A DNA stretch of 64,000 nt from Phymorhynchus buccinoides (GCA_017654935.2 CM065701.1:177501-241500), one strand, 5' to 3'; shown: positions 21,931-36,681, counted from the stretch's first letter. Notes: generated from the sequence alone by a model not told the origin. Translations and numbers: made by a program.

Positions 21931-24900
21931 TTACTACTGGAGGGTTATGAGACGCACTATGATTAATTACTACTGGAGGGTTATGAGACGCACTATGATT
22001 AATTACTACTGGAGGGTTATGAGACGCACTATGATTAATTACTACTGGAGGGTTATGAGACGCACTATGATTAATTACTACTGGAGGGTTATGAGACGCA
22101 CTATGATTAATTACTACTGGAGGGTTATGAGACGCACTATGATTAATTACTACTGGAGGGTTATGAGACGCACTATGATTAATTACTACTGGAGGGTTAT
22201 GAGACGCACTATAATTAATTACTACTGGAGGGTTATGAGACGCACTATGATTAATTACTACTGGAGGGTTATGAGACGCACTATGATTAATTACTACTGG
22301 AGGGTTATGAGACGCACTATGATTAATTACTACTGGAGGGTTATGAGACGCACTATGATTAATTACTACTGGAGGGTTATGAGACGCACTATGATTAATT
22401 ACTACTGGAGGGTTATGAGACGCACTATAATTAATTACTACTGGAGGGTTATGAGACGCACTATGATTAATTACTACTGGAGGGTTATGAGACGCACTAT
22501 GATTAATTACTACTGGAGGGTTATGAGACGCACTATGATTAATTACTACTGGAGGGTTATGAGACGCACTATAATTAATTACTACTGGAGGGTTATGAGA
22601 CGCACTATTAATTTACTGGAGGGTATGAGACTACTTAATTACGAGGGTTATGAGACGCACTATGATTAATTACTACTGGAGGGTTATGAGACGCACTATG
22701 ATTAATTACTACTGGAGGGTTATGAGACGCACTATGATTAATTACTACTGGAGGGTTATGAGACGCACTATGATTAATTACTACTGGAGGGTTATGAGAC
22801 GCACTATAATTAATTACTACTGGAGGGTTATGAGACGCACTATAATTAATTACTACTGGAGGGTTATGAGACGCACTATAATTAATTACTACTGGAGGGT
22901 TATGAGACGCACTATGATTAATTACTACTGGAGGGTTATGAGACGCACTATGATTAATTACTACTGGAGGGTTATGAGACGCACTATGATTAATTACTAC
23001 TGGAGGGTTATGAGACGCACTATGATTAATTACTACTGGAGGGTTATGAGACGCACTATGATTAATTACTACTGGAGGGTTATGAGACGCACTATAATTA
23101 ATTACTACTGGAGGGTTATGAGACGCACTATGATTAATTACTACTCGAGGGTTATGAGACGCACTATGATTAATTACTACTCTAGGGTTATGAGACGCAC
23201 TATGATTAATTACTACTGGAGGGTTATGAGACGCACTATAATTAATTACTACTGGAGGGTTATGAGACGCACTATAATTACTACTGGAGGGTTATGAGAC
23301 GCACTATGATTAATTACTACTGGAGGGTTATGAGACGCACTATGATTAATTACTACGCACTATGATTAATTACTACTGGAGGGTTATGAGACGCACTATG
23401 ATTAATTACTACTCGAGGGTTATGAGACGCACTATGATTAATTACTACTGGAGGGTTATGAGACGCACTATGATTAATTACTACTCGAGGGTTATGAGAC
23501 GCACTATGATTAATTACTACTCGAGGGTTATGAGACGCACTATGATTAATTACTACTCGATTACTATGATTAATTACTACTCGAGGGTTATGAGACGCAC
23601 TATGATTAATTACTACTCGAGGGTTATGAGACGCACTATGATTAATTACTACTCGAGGGTTATGAGACGCACTATGATTAATTACTACTCGAGGGTTATG
23701 AGACGCACTATGATTAATTACTACTGGAGGGTTATGAGACGCACTATGATTAATTACTACTGGAGGGTTATGAGACGCACTATGATTAATTACTACTGGA
23801 GGGTTATGAGACGCACTATGATTAATTACTACTGGAGGGTTATGAGACGCACTATGATTAATTACTACTGGAGGGTTATGAGACGCACTATGATTAATTA
23901 CTACTGGAGGGTTATGAGACGCACTATGATTAATTACTACTACTGGAGGGTTATGAGACGCACTATGATTAATTACTACTGGAGGGTTATGAGACGCACT
24001 ATGATTAATTACTACTGGAGGGTTATGAGACGCACTATGATTAATTACTACTGGAGGGTTATGAGACGCACTATGATTAATTACTACTGGAGGGTTATGA
24101 GACGCACTATGATTAATTACTACTGGAGGGTTATGAGACGCACTATGATTAATTACTACTCTAGGGTTATGAGACGCACTATGATTAATTACTACTGGAG
24201 GGTTATGAGACGCACTATGATTAATTACTACTGGAGGGTTATGAGACGCACTATGATTAATTACTACTATGATTAATTACTACTGAGGGTTATGAGACGC
24301 ACTATGATTAATTACTACTGGAGGGTTATGAGACGCACTATGATTAATTACTACTGGAGGGTTATGAGACGCACTATGATTAATTACTACTGGAGGGTTA
24401 TGAGACGCACTATGATTAATTACTACTGGAGGGTTATGAGACGCACTATGATTAATTACTACTGGAGGGTTATGAGACGCACTATAATTAATTACTACTG
24501 GAGGGTTATGAGACGCACTATGATTAATTACTACTGGAGGGTTATGAGACGCACTATGATTAATTACTACTGGAGGGTTATGAGACGCACTATGATTAAT
24601 TACTACTGGAGGGTTATGAGACGCACTATAATTAATTACTACTCGAGGGTTATGAGACGCACTATGATTAATTACTACTGGAGGGTTATGAGACGCACTA
24701 TGATTAATTACTACTGGAGGGTTATGAGACGCACTATGATTAATTACTACTGGAGGGTTATGAGACGCACTATGATTAATTACTACTGGAGGGTTATGAG
24801 ACGCACTATGATTAATTACTACTCGAGGGTTATGAGACGCACTATGATTAATTACTACTGGAGGGTTATGAGACGCACTATGATTAATTACTACTGGAGG

Positions 24901-26173
24901 GTTATGAGACGCACTATGATTAATTACTACTGGAGGGTTATGAGACGCACTATAATTAATTACTACTGGAGGGTTATGAGACGCACTATGATTAATTACT
25001 ACTGGAGGGTTATGAGACGCACTATGATTAATTACTACTCTAGGGTTATGAGACGCACTATAATTAATTACTACTGGAGGGTTATGAGACGCACTATGAT
25101 TAATTACTACTGGAGGGTTATGAGACGCACTATGATTAATTACTACTCTAGGGTTATGAGACGCACTATAATTAATTACTACTGGAGGGTTATGAGACGC
25201 ACTATAATTAATTACTACTGGAGGGTTATGAGACGCACTATAATTAATTACTACTGGAGGGTTATGAGACGCACTATGATTAATTACTACTGGAGGGTTA
25301 TGAGACGCACTATGATTAATTACTACTGGAGGGTTATGAGACGCACTATAATTAATTACTACTGGAGGGTTATGAGACGCACTATGATTAATTACTACTC
25401 GAGGGTTATGAGACGCACTATGATTAATTACTACTGGAGGGTTATGAGACGCACTATGATTAATTACTACTGGAGGGTTATGAGACGCACTATGATTAAT
25501 TACTACTGGAGGGTTATGAGACGCACTATGATTAATTACTACTGGAGGGTTATGAGACGCACTATGATTAATTACTACTGGAGGGTTATGAGACGCACTA
25601 TAATTAATTACTACTCGAGGGTTATGAGACGCACTATGATTAATTACTACTGGAGGGTTATGAGACGCACTATGATTAATTACTACTCTAGGGTTATGAG
25701 ACGCACTATGATTAATTACTACTGGAGGGTTATGAGACGCACTATGATTAATTACTACTCGAGGGTTATGAGACGCACTATGATTAATTACTACTGGAGG
25801 GTTATGAGACGCACTATAATTAATTACTACTGGAGGGTTATGAGACGCACTATGATTAATTACTACTGGAGGGTTATGAGACGCACTATGATTAATTACT
25901 ACTGGAGGGTTATGAGACGCACTATGATTAATTACTACTGGAGGGTTATGAGACGCACTATGATTAATTACTACTCGAGGGTTATGAGACGCACTATGAT
26001 TAATTACTACTGGAGGGTTATGAGACGCACTATGATTAATTACTACTCGAGGGTTATGAGACGCACTATGATTAATTACTACTCGAGGGTTATGAGACGC
26101 ACTATGATTAATTACTACAGGAGGGTTATGAGACGCACTATGATTAATTACTACTGGAGGGTTATGAGACGCA
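21931..26173 (+). repeat. 36-bp satellite, right arm, about 118 copies
   Basis: Same unit and variant sites as the left arm, very homogeneous. Irregular copies lie near 22610-22640, 23355, 23560, 23940 and 24268. Open frames of 639 codons on the plus strand and 642 on the minus strand lie over the same bases (about 24280-26211); both are consequences of the 36-base period. The last units include a rare TACAGG variant one unit from the end, which also occurs near the end of the second array. The array ends at ATGAGACGCAAAGAAGC. Confidence 0.97.
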
Positions 26174-26527
26174 AAGAAGCTATTGTAGCTTATCCTTTTT
26201 ACCCTCAATAAAACATTCGTATTTCATTTGTATTTCGTATTTCTCTTTCTTATCGTTTTGTATTAGTCTTTGTAACAATGTCTGCCATACAAACAACAGA
26301 CGAAGACCAGATGACAAGTCCAGACAGTGTTTACTCGACTTTCCGAGGTGCAGTACATGTGTGCCGGCCCACGCCGTCTGTCCACCCGAAACTATGCAAA
26401 TAAGAACTTAACTGTTTCACATCTTCCTTCTCAAGGGATTTTGTTTAAGAACATCCAACAATAGGTTATTGAACAAAATATGAATTACTTGAAAACAATT
26501 ATTAATTAAACTACTGTCACCAAAGCT
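26174..26527 (+). other. LINE-like tail and unassigned sequence after the satellite
   Basis: GCTTATCCTTTTTACCCTC and AATAAAACATTCGTATTTC (26188-26225) resemble the terminus of the nested LINE at 13548-13600 (GCTTATCCAATTTCCCTC, ATTCGTATTCG). This suggests a very short LINE 3' end fused to the satellite. The rest to 26527 has no recognisable gene; a 41-codon frame at 26278-26403 is discussed under rejected items. Confidence 0.5.
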
Positions 26528-28000
26528 TTAAATCCCTTTCTTGTGCTGGAACCACAATCATTGTGTCTTTCATATGCTTGATTCAAAGTTATAGTGTCTT
26601 TCTCATACTGGAACCACAATAAGTGTCTCTTATGCTGGAACCACAATATGTGTCTTTCTCATGCTGGAACCACAATAAGTGTCTTTCTCATACTGGAACC
26701 ACAATAAGTGTCTTTCTCATACTGGAACCACAATAAGTGTCTTTCTCATGCTGGAACCACAATAAGTGTCTTTCTCATACTGGAACCACAATAAGTGTCT
26801 TTCTTATGCTGGAACCACAATAAGTGTCTTTCTCATACTGGAACCACAATAAGTGTCTATCTCATACTGGAACCACAATAAGTGTCTCTCTCATGCTGGA
26901 ACCACAATAAGTGTCTTTCTCATACTGGAACCACAATAAGTGTCTTTCTCATGCTGGAACCACAATAAGTGTCTTTCTTATGCTGGAACCACAATAAGTG
27001 TCTTTCTCATACTGGAACCACAATAAGTGTCTTTCTCATACTGGAACCACAATAAGTGTCTTTCTCATGCTGGAACCACAATAAGTGTCTTTCTTATGCT
27101 GGAACCACAATAAGTGTCTTTCTCATACTGGAACCACAATAAGTGTCTTTCTCATACTGGAACCACAATAAGTGTCTTTCTTATGCTGGAACCACAATAA
27201 GTGTCTTTCTTATACTGGAACCACAATAAGTGTCTTTCTCATACTGGAACCACAATAAGTGTCTTTCTCATACTGGAACCACAATAAGTGTCTTTCTTAT
27301 ACTGGAACCACAATAAGTGTCTTTCTCATACTGGAACCACAATAAGTGTCTTTCTCATACTGGAACCACAATAAGTGTCTTTCTCATACTGGAACCACAA
27401 TAAGTGTCTTTCTCATACTGGAACCACAATAAGTGTCTTTCTCGTACTGGAACCACAATAAGTGTCTATCTCGTACTGGAACCACAATAAGTGTCTCTCA
27501 TATGTGTCTGGGAACCACAATAAGTGTCTTTCTTATACTGGAACCACAATAAGTGTCTTTCTTATACTGGAACCACAATAAGTGTCTTTCTTATACTGGA
27601 ACCACAATAAGTGTCTTTCTCATACTGGAACCACAATAAGTGTCTTTCTTATGCTGGAACCACAATAAGTGTCTTTCTTATACTGGAACCACAATAAGTG
27701 TCTTTCTCATACTGGAACCACAATAAGTGTCTTTCTCATACTGGAACCACAATAAGTGTCTATCTCGTACTGGAACCACAATAAGTGTCTCTCTATGCTG
27801 GAACCACAATAAGTGTCTTTCTTATCCTGGAACCACAATAAGTGTCTATCTCATGCTGGAACCACAATAAGTGTCTTTCTCATACTGGAACCACAATAAG
27901 TGTCTATCTCATGCTGGAACCACAATAAGTGTCTTTCTCATACTGGAATAACAATCATTGTGTCTTTCTTATGCTGGAACCACAATAAGTGTTTTTCTTA
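26528..28000 (+). repeat. 29-bp minisatellite, about 48 copies
   Basis: The unit reads TGTCTTTCTCATACTGG then AACCACAATAAG (29 bases), with CTC/CTT, ATAC/ATGC and GTAC variants and a few shortened copies (for example near 27495 and 27790). It lies downstream of the minus-strand Gypsy coding region, so it may belong to that element's 3' flank. The second copy is at 50285-51765 with a similar number of units in a different order. Confidence 0.95.
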
Positions 28001-28219
28001 TTTCCTTTACTCTCTCCAAATACTCAAATTTGAACTTTAGATTACAAAGGAATTTCTTAATCGAGAATAAAAGTGAATAAACAAACAATAACAAGAAATT
28101 ATTACTTGTAATGTAAACTATAAAGGCACAAACAAAAACTCACTGAATGAAATAAGGTTTTAAAATACAACAGAAACTCCCTAAGTAATAGACTATCAGG
28201 GAGTTTAATCAGCAAGCAC
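28001..28219 (-). other. A/T-rich stretch, 3' flank of Gypsy coding region
   Basis: No gene. In the orientation of the Gypsy element this would be 3' untranslated sequence. I searched by eye for a long terminal repeat shared with the other side of the element and found none. Confidence 0.5.
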
Positions 28220-29524
28220 TTAAGTGTTCAAGTATCTGGGGTTTGGCTTCACAACTCTTCCATAGCGGGTGACCCCCGGCTGGGTTGAAGTCTGGATCTG
28301 GTGATTTGGGGTGGTAAGGGAAATGGACCGCTGCCCAGCTGTGCTGGCTGGGGCTCGGGTGGCTGTCGCTGGGTAGGGCATGGGGGCTGTCAGTGAGGCA
28401 CCAACACCACCAGTTGGGTTCGTCAGGCTGCTGCCAGGGCTGGGGGTTGGTGGTCTGGGCTCGTTGACTGGCAGAAGGTGTCGGCGGTTCAACACATAGT
28501 CCCTCCCTGACGATGTGACAACGTAGGATTGAGGAGAGTCACGAGCTGACTTGACTACCGCCAGTCTCTGGAAGCCCTTGGGTGTCTGCATTCGCACCAC
28601 TTCATGTGGCTTCAGGGGCCTCCAATCCCTCGCTGACTTGTCATGGTTGCGCTTCTGTTGCTGACGGGCCTTCTTTAGCTGTGCTGTGCAGCGACCTTCG
28701 ATGTTGTCAGCACTTTGGGTTTCAGCAACTTTGTTGAAGTCGGGAGTTTCGATCTGCGCATATCGAGTTTCGGCGTCTGAGAGGGCTCGCGATGCAAATG
28801 CTACTGGTGACTCGTTCTGAAGACATGCAGCTCCGAGTCCGCTTTTGGATGAGTCCACTGACAGTGTAACAGGCTTGGATGGATCAAAAAATTTTAAGAC
28901 TGGAGGACTGATGAGGTCATTCTTCAATCCATCAAATGCATGCTGGTGCGCGTCTGTCCAACACCATGCAATGTCGTTACGAAGAAGTACTCGCAGCAAA
29001 ACCGTTTTCTGGCTGTAGTTTTTGATGAACTTGTTCAGGTAGTTGATCATGCCCAAGAATCTTTGCAGTGCTGCCTTGTCTTCTGGAGCCGGCATGTGTC
29101 TGATGGTGTCCGTCTTTTCCGTGTCAGGCTTCAGACCTTCTGAGGTGAACCTGTGTCCAACAAACGTGGCGCTATCCTTCCCGAATTTGCACTTTTTCAG
29201 GTTTAGTTTCAGACCAATCTGTCGAGCCCTGTCCAGAACCACTTTGAGGTTGGCGTCATGCTCTTCAACTGTTGATCCCCAGATGAGAATGTCATCGATG
29301 ATGATGGCACATGGACACCCTTCAAACAGTCTCTCCATAGTCTGCTGGAAGAACTCTGGGGCTGTGTTAATGCCAAAAGGCATGCGCAGAAATCTGTATC
29401 TGCCGTACAGTGTGATGAAAGCCGTACGCCGAGAAGATTCTGTCCAGTGTGATTTGCCAAAATCCTGTTTTTGCATCCAATGTGGTGAATAACTTTGCAT
29501 TTCCAATCCTAGATGCAACATCAT
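28220..29524 (-). pseudogene. Gypsy RT (C-terminal half)-partial RNase H-integrase tail fusion
   Basis: 434 codons; the first 28 or so are out-of-frame noise. From there come YGRYRFLRMPFGI and a catalytic box A-I-I-I-D-D-I-L-I-W at about residues 73-82, with Ile where most Gypsy elements have Tyr before x-D-D. Then KCKFG...FVGH and a connection domain, and an RNase H that begins at V-T-L-S-V-D (about residue 207) and stops after A-E-T-R-Y-A-Q. The sequence then passes in frame to an integrase C-terminal region (KSARDWRPLKPHEVVRMQ, DYVLNRRHLLPVNEP) and a Pro/Thr-rich tail. The rest of RNase H and the whole integrase catalytic core are missing. The junction is identical in the second copy. Confidence 0.88.
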
Positions 29525-30797
29525 CAGCTGTGCGCATGGGATAGTGGGGGCGTTGCAAGGCTTTTTTCAAGTCTCTTGGATCGAGGCAGATCCTGACATC
29601 ACCATTCTTCTTCTTAGCTGCAACCATCTGCGACACCCATTCTGTTGGCTCAGTTTCTCGTATGATGACGCCTTTCTCTATCATGCTGTCCAGCTCCAGT
29701 TTGACTTTTGCTTCCATGGCTTGGGGAACTTTCCGCGCAGGTTTGATGACCGGGGTGACCTGGGGATTGACTCTCATCCTGTACCTTGTAGGCAATGTTC
29801 CAAGTTGGTCGTCGAACAGATCAGCATATGCTGTCGTGATTTGGTCACGGAGAGGATCTTCTGACCCCATGTTCACTTTGTAGACGCTCTTTTCCAAGCC
29901 AATGAGTCGCAGTCGCAGTGCATCATTCAGGCCTAGTATGGAAGAGGCTTGTCTGTCGATGATATGGAAGGTAATGAGTTCTGTCATATCCCCAATCTTG
30001 CAAAGCAGATCTGCTGTTCCAAGTGTAGAAAATCTGTCGCCTCCGTATGCAACCTTAGCCAGGTTAACAGCCCTAGACTTGTTGATTGTTTCATTCTTCT
30101 TGACCTTCTGAAACTGTGAGATGGGCAGGACGTTGCATTTGGCACCCGTGTCAATTCTCAACCGTATGTCACAGGCATTGACAGTGGCTGTGCAATGCAT
30201 CTCACTGCGGCTTGATGTCTGGTTGACGGCATGGATTTCGAAGGTTGCCTCTGGGTCATCGTTGTCATCAAAGTTGTCTTCATCAACTGCATTCACGGAT
30301 CTGTTTCTCAGTGATCTTTGCTTTCCAGACTTGCATACGTTTGCCAAGTGATGCATCTTCATGCATGTGTTGCACTTCTTCCCATATGCAGGACATGATT
30401 CTTTCCTTGGTGCATGCCTACATCCACAGTAGATGCAAGGTTTATCAATGCTTGCCCCTTGCTTCAATATGGGAGAAAAAACGTTGACTTCTTGATCAGT
30501 TGACACCTGGCTGGTGTGTTTCTCTGCAGCTTCATGAATCTGGCAAGTCTGGATCGCTTTGTGGAGGCTCAGCTCTCGTTCTTTCAGCGACTGTTTGCGC
30601 AGGATGTCTGAGACCACACTGCAAACAATCCTATCCCTGATGAGGGAGTCCTTCAAGTCTCCGAATTCACATGTGTCTGCCAAGATCCTAAGAGCGGTCA
30701 CGAAGCTCTGGATGCTTTCAGAAGGTTCCTGGGACCTGGTATTGAATTTGTGTCTTTCAATGATGACGTTGGTCAAAGGATTGCAAAGCTCCCGCAA
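29367..30797 (-). pseudogene. Gypsy gag-protease-RT (N-terminal half), truncated and frameshifted
   Basis: 476 codons without an ATG at the start: the frame is opened by an upstream TGA and the N-terminal gag is missing. Gag helix-rich sequence is followed by two cysteine knuckles (CIYCGCRHAPRKESC and CNTCMKMHHLANVC), then an aspartic protease site LRIDTGAKCNVLP. The first reverse transcriptase motifs come next (KKKNGDVRICLDPRDL and FTTLDAKTGFWQITLD). Directly after that Asp one extra base shifts the frame, and the remaining codons are noise to 29367. The rest of the reverse transcriptase continues in the frame of 28220-29524. Confidence 0.9.
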
Positions 30798-30818
30798 AGT
30801 TTCACAGTCTTGTTTTCA

Positions 30819-32453
<1,635 letters not shown>

Positions 32454-32479
32454 GACAGGCTAGGCCTTTCACAGCAGTG

Positions 32480-35400
32480 GTCTTTCCTTAATTACAATGT
32501 CGAAAACTTGTTTAGCAAAATAAAAGATGTTTCCTTTATGAACTACGTCAATCAGTTTGATTTTGTATGTCTCACTGAGACTTTCCTTGATTTGTCTTTT
32601 GATTTTAGTTACATATTTACAGATTATTTAAAGTTTCATGTACCTGCCAAAAAGTTTTCCTTCCAGGGTAGGAACTCTGGGGAGTTTTGTTATTAGTAAG
32701 AAAGCGTTTAGAGAAGTTTGTGTCTAGAATTAATTTAGAATGTGACAATACTATCGCGGTGAAAGTTGACAAATGTGTGTTTGATACCAATAAAGATGTC
32801 ATTGTAATAGCTACTTATGTTGTCCCAGATAAGGCGGTCCTTTGTATGATGATAAAGTTGTTAAAGATGGTATTCTGATTTTGGAAGAAGCCTTATTGCA
32901 GCAGTTTAATAAGGATAATGATTATTTTATAATTTTTGGAGATCTCAACGCGAGAACCGCGCATAAGCAAGCTGAACTTGAAGTGATGTCAAATTATGTG
33001 TATGATGAGAATGAAGGAATGGATGGAGAAAACAGTGGGCGTTCTTCCAAAGACAGCATTGTAAATAAGTTTGGCAAAACATTGTTAGACTTCTGTTTTT
33101 TGTTTGACGTGATTATTTTGAATGGTTTTTGTAATGGGGACAAAGAAGGGGAGTGCACTTTTGTGTCTCCCAATGGAGCGAGTGTGATTGATTATTTTTT
33201 GATTCCTGATGTTCTTTTGACTAATTTTGATTTACGTGTTAGCGATCATGTCGATTCATGGCATTTGCCTGTGGAAGTAACATGGAAAAAGAATAATGAC
33301 AATATGAATGTAGACAATGATGTTACACAACAGGGCGGTGAGAAAATTGTATGGACGGATGAATGTGCCAATGTTTATAAGAATGAGCTTGAGAGTGATG
33401 AATTTCTAAACAATTTATTTATGGCTACTAATGTATTGTCTACGAATGTCAATGATGGTTTAAACCAATTTGTAAGCGCATTATACAGTGCTGCAGCATG
33501 CATGGTTCGATCAGTGGGACATAATATTAAACAATTCAATGATTGGTTTGACTATGAATGCATACGGAAACAGAAAGAAGTTAAACGATTACTAAAGAGA
33601 GCCCAAGATGCAAAAAAGAAAAAGTGAAAAAAAGAAAAAAGAAAAGAATATGCAGTATCTCGAAAGGAATAATTATGTTAAGTTAAGGAAAGCAAAAGAA
33701 ACAGAGTTTGAGGAACAGAGATTAAAGAAACTGAAAGACTCTATGAACGACTCAAAAACATTTTGGTTTGTTATCAGATCTGTAAACAGGAAGAGCCGTA
33801 TCTATAACAACATTTCTATTGAACAGTGGTATATATACTTTGGGGCAGTTTTTAGTGATTCGTATGAAAATGTTACACAAGAAGAAACTATAGTGGACGA
33901 CGAGGATGATTTTGAACCCTTGTTTAACGATTCAATAAGTAAAGAAGAGGTTATTGCGGGTATTAATCACTTAAAATCTGGAAAGAGTGCAGGTCCAGAC
34001 AACATTATAAGTGAAATGTTAAAGAATGCAAATGTACCAATAATTGATTTTCTTGTCAAATTATTTAATCAACTTTTCGAAAATGGTAAATTTCCTACAG
34101 AATGGGCAAAATCAATCATTATTCCAATCCATAAAAAGGCGACATTAATAATCCCGATAATTATCGTGGAATATCACTAACTAGTATTATTAGTAAAGTT
34201 TACACGTTCATACTCAATAGAAGACTAACAAAATGGGCTGAAAGGGAGGAAAAAATAATAGAAGAACAGGCAGGCTTCCGATCCAAATATAGCACAACAG
34301 ATCATATATTTACATTATATTCACTTGTTCAGAAATATTTACTTGCTAACAATAAGCTTTTCGTGGCATTCGTAGACTTAAAAAAAGCCTTCGATTCAGT
34401 AAATCGTAATACCCTTTGGAATGTGCTTCGACAAAGTGGAGTGAACGGTAAGCTGTACAAAGCTGTTCGCGCTGTTTATGATCAAGTGCTAGCGTATGTG
34501 CGTGCTAATAATTTATGTTCTGATTACTTTAATTGTCCTAATGGAGTAAAGCAAGGCTGTTTATTAAGTCCTCAATTATTTTCATTGTTTATTAATGAAC
34601 TGGCAATCGAATTATCAAAGAATGGAAGGCATGGAATACAAATTATTCCAGGTGTGATTGAGATCTTCTTGTTATTATTTGCAGACGATGTCATTCTTTT
34701 ATTTGGAACTGTCATAGGATTACAAAATCAATTAAATAACTTGAAAAGGGAATCTGATCGATTAGGATTAACTGTTAACTTAAATAAAACAAATATTGTG
34801 TTTTTTAGAATGGGTGGGCACCTATCAGCACATGAGAAATGGTTTTATGGGAATGACGATTTAAAAGTAGTTAATACATACAAATATTTAGGAATGATAT
34901 TTTCAACAAAATTAAGTTTAAATTATACTTGGGATGAGTTTGCTAGAAAAGGAAGAAAGGAGTGATTGAAATTGTGAAGTCATTGAAAAAACTTAAAAGT
35001 ATAGATTGCCGTTTATTTTGGAAGTTATTTGATATCCAAATAGAGCCGCTGCTTACGTACGCTTCAGAAATTTGGGGACTGAATATAAGTGTACAAATAG
35101 AAAGAGTGCATACATACGCCATCAAACGGTTTTACATGCACCAATTCATTCATCAAACACAATGTTATACGGAGAAACAGGAAGGTATCCTTTATATATA
35201 AGAACATTTGTAAAATCTATAAGATATTGGTTGAAGTTATTAAGATTACCTCAGTCACGTGTATGTAGACAACCCTATGACATGTTGCTTCTGCAATTAT
35301 AATTAAATAAAGAGAATTGGGCATATAGAGTTAAAAAGGTATTGTCAGAACATGGATTTGGTATAGTATGGTTGTCCCAGGGAGTCGGAAATGACCAACA

Positions 35401-35820
35401 TTTTATAAAAGAATTTAAAGACACTCATTTGTTGTTTCAAGCAGAACTGGCATGCTAATATGGAATCTAAGGAAAAATATAAATGGTTCTTCTCATTTAA
35501 AAGTGTATTTCAGTTTCATTCAGAAAAATATCTTGAAATCATTACAGACAATTGGCATAGGGTAAGCTTCATTAGGTTAGGTTACGTACACTTGGATATA
35601 TGGCTAATAAAAGATGTTTCGAACCACATACGAGTGAAATAACGCTATGTCCTTCATGCAAATCAGGTGTGGATAATGAATGTCATTTCCTCTTTGACTG
35701 TAAAACATATAATGATATACGAGCGAAATGTAAGTTTTCTAGTTTCCAAATAGTTGAGAGAAAGGATGTTGCTTACCTCTTAACGTCTAATGACGAAGCA
35801 TTATTAAAATTCTGTGGCTA
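32480..35820 (+). pseudogene. LINE ORF2 (first copy), multiple frameshifts
   Basis: Pieces in order: endonuclease start (L-N-Y-N-V-E-N-L-F-S, VCLTETF), a shift at about 32680, endonuclease body (FGDLNARTAHKQ, GASVIDYFLIPD), a shift at about 32830 (two extra bases against copy two), a stop at about 33626, and a shift at about 34138. Then come reverse transcriptase (FVDLKKAFDSVNR, GVKQGCLLSPQLFSLF, LLFADDVILLF) and a C-terminal region with further breaks, ending in the finger CPSCKSGVDNECHFLFDC. The shifts at 32680 and 34964 are shared with the second copy; those at 32830, 33626, 34138 and several after 35130 are private to this copy and may be consensus errors near the contig end. Confidence 0.85.
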
Positions 35821-36079
35821 AATTAATAGCTGAAGCGTAGAGGGTGCGACTGAAAGAAGCGGAATAATTCTCAATAGTAAATATGCATAAACTAATGATT
35901 ATGATTGCACCAATTCACGTTATTAAAAAAATTAAATTTTTTCTATTTGGTTTCTATTTTCTATTATATATTTTCTATTGCATGATGATTGTGTGATTGG
36001 CCGAACTTTGTTATTCCTTTCACCCCCCTTGTCACCAGACCCTTGAGATAATGACAATAAATGTTCAGTGTTCCCGTGT

Positions 36080-36117
<38 letters not shown>

Positions 36118-36181
36118 CATGTCTCTCTGTTCCTGTCTTCTTTCTGTCTGTCCCTCTCCCTCTCCCCCCCCTCTTCTCTCT

Positions 36182-36681
36182 NNNNNNNNNNNNNNNNNNN
36201 NNNNNNNNNNNNNNNNNNNNNNNNNNNNNNNNNNNNNNNNNNNNNNNNNNNNNNNNNNNNNNNNNNNNNNNNNNNNNNNNNNNNNNNNNNNNNNNNNNNN
36301 NNNNNNNNNNNNNNNNNNNNNNNNNNNNNNNNNNNNNNNNNNNNNNNNNNNNNNNNNNNNNNNNNNNNNNNNNNNNNNNNNNNNNNNNNNNNNNNNNNNN
36401 NNNNNNNNNNNNNNNNNNNNNNNNNNNNNNNNNNNNNNNNNNNNNNNNNNNNNNNNNNNNNNNNNNNNNNNNNNNNNNNNNNNNNNNNNNNNNNNNNNNN
36501 NNNNNNNNNNNNNNNNNNNNNNNNNNNNNNNNNNNNNNNNNNNNNNNNNNNNNNNNNNNNNNNNNNNNNNNNNNNNNNNNNNNNNNNNNNNNNNNNNNNN
36601 NNNNNNNNNNNNNNNNNNNNNNNNNNNNNNNNNNNNNNNNNNNNNNNNNNNNNNNNNNNNNNNNNNNNNNNNNNNNNNNNN
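36182..36681. other. assembly gap, exactly 500 N
   Basis: 500 consecutive N bases. A round number is normally a placeholder for unknown distance. Left of it the sequence stops in a CT-rich tract after a LINE; right of it the sequence restarts at the equivalent of 7846. Confidence 0.99.

Larger units (their letters stand above)
28220..30818 (-). mobile_element. Ty3/Gypsy retroelement fragment, internally deleted, no LTR seen
   Basis: Minus-strand order: truncated gag with zinc knuckles, protease, reverse transcriptase, partial RNase H, then directly an integrase C-terminal tail. The 5' end is lost where an 80-base LINE tail abuts at 30819. No LTRs were found on either side. The second copy at 51982-54580 is nearly base-identical, with a constant offset of 23762 across the coding part. 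Both share the deletion and the frameshift, so these are old features and not sequencing errors. Confidence 0.9.

Noticed and set aside
24280..26211. Overlapping 639- and 642-codon open frames on opposite strands
   Set aside because: They are translations of a 36-bp satellite with a period divisible by three. No non-repetitive domain, no splice or start context.
26278..26403. 41-codon frame starting M-S-A-I-Q-T-T-D-E, kept in the second copy (50041-50166) with one silent change
   Set aside because: Conservation between two copies that are almost identical everywhere carries no weight. No domain or splice context. A single silent change is not evidence of selection.
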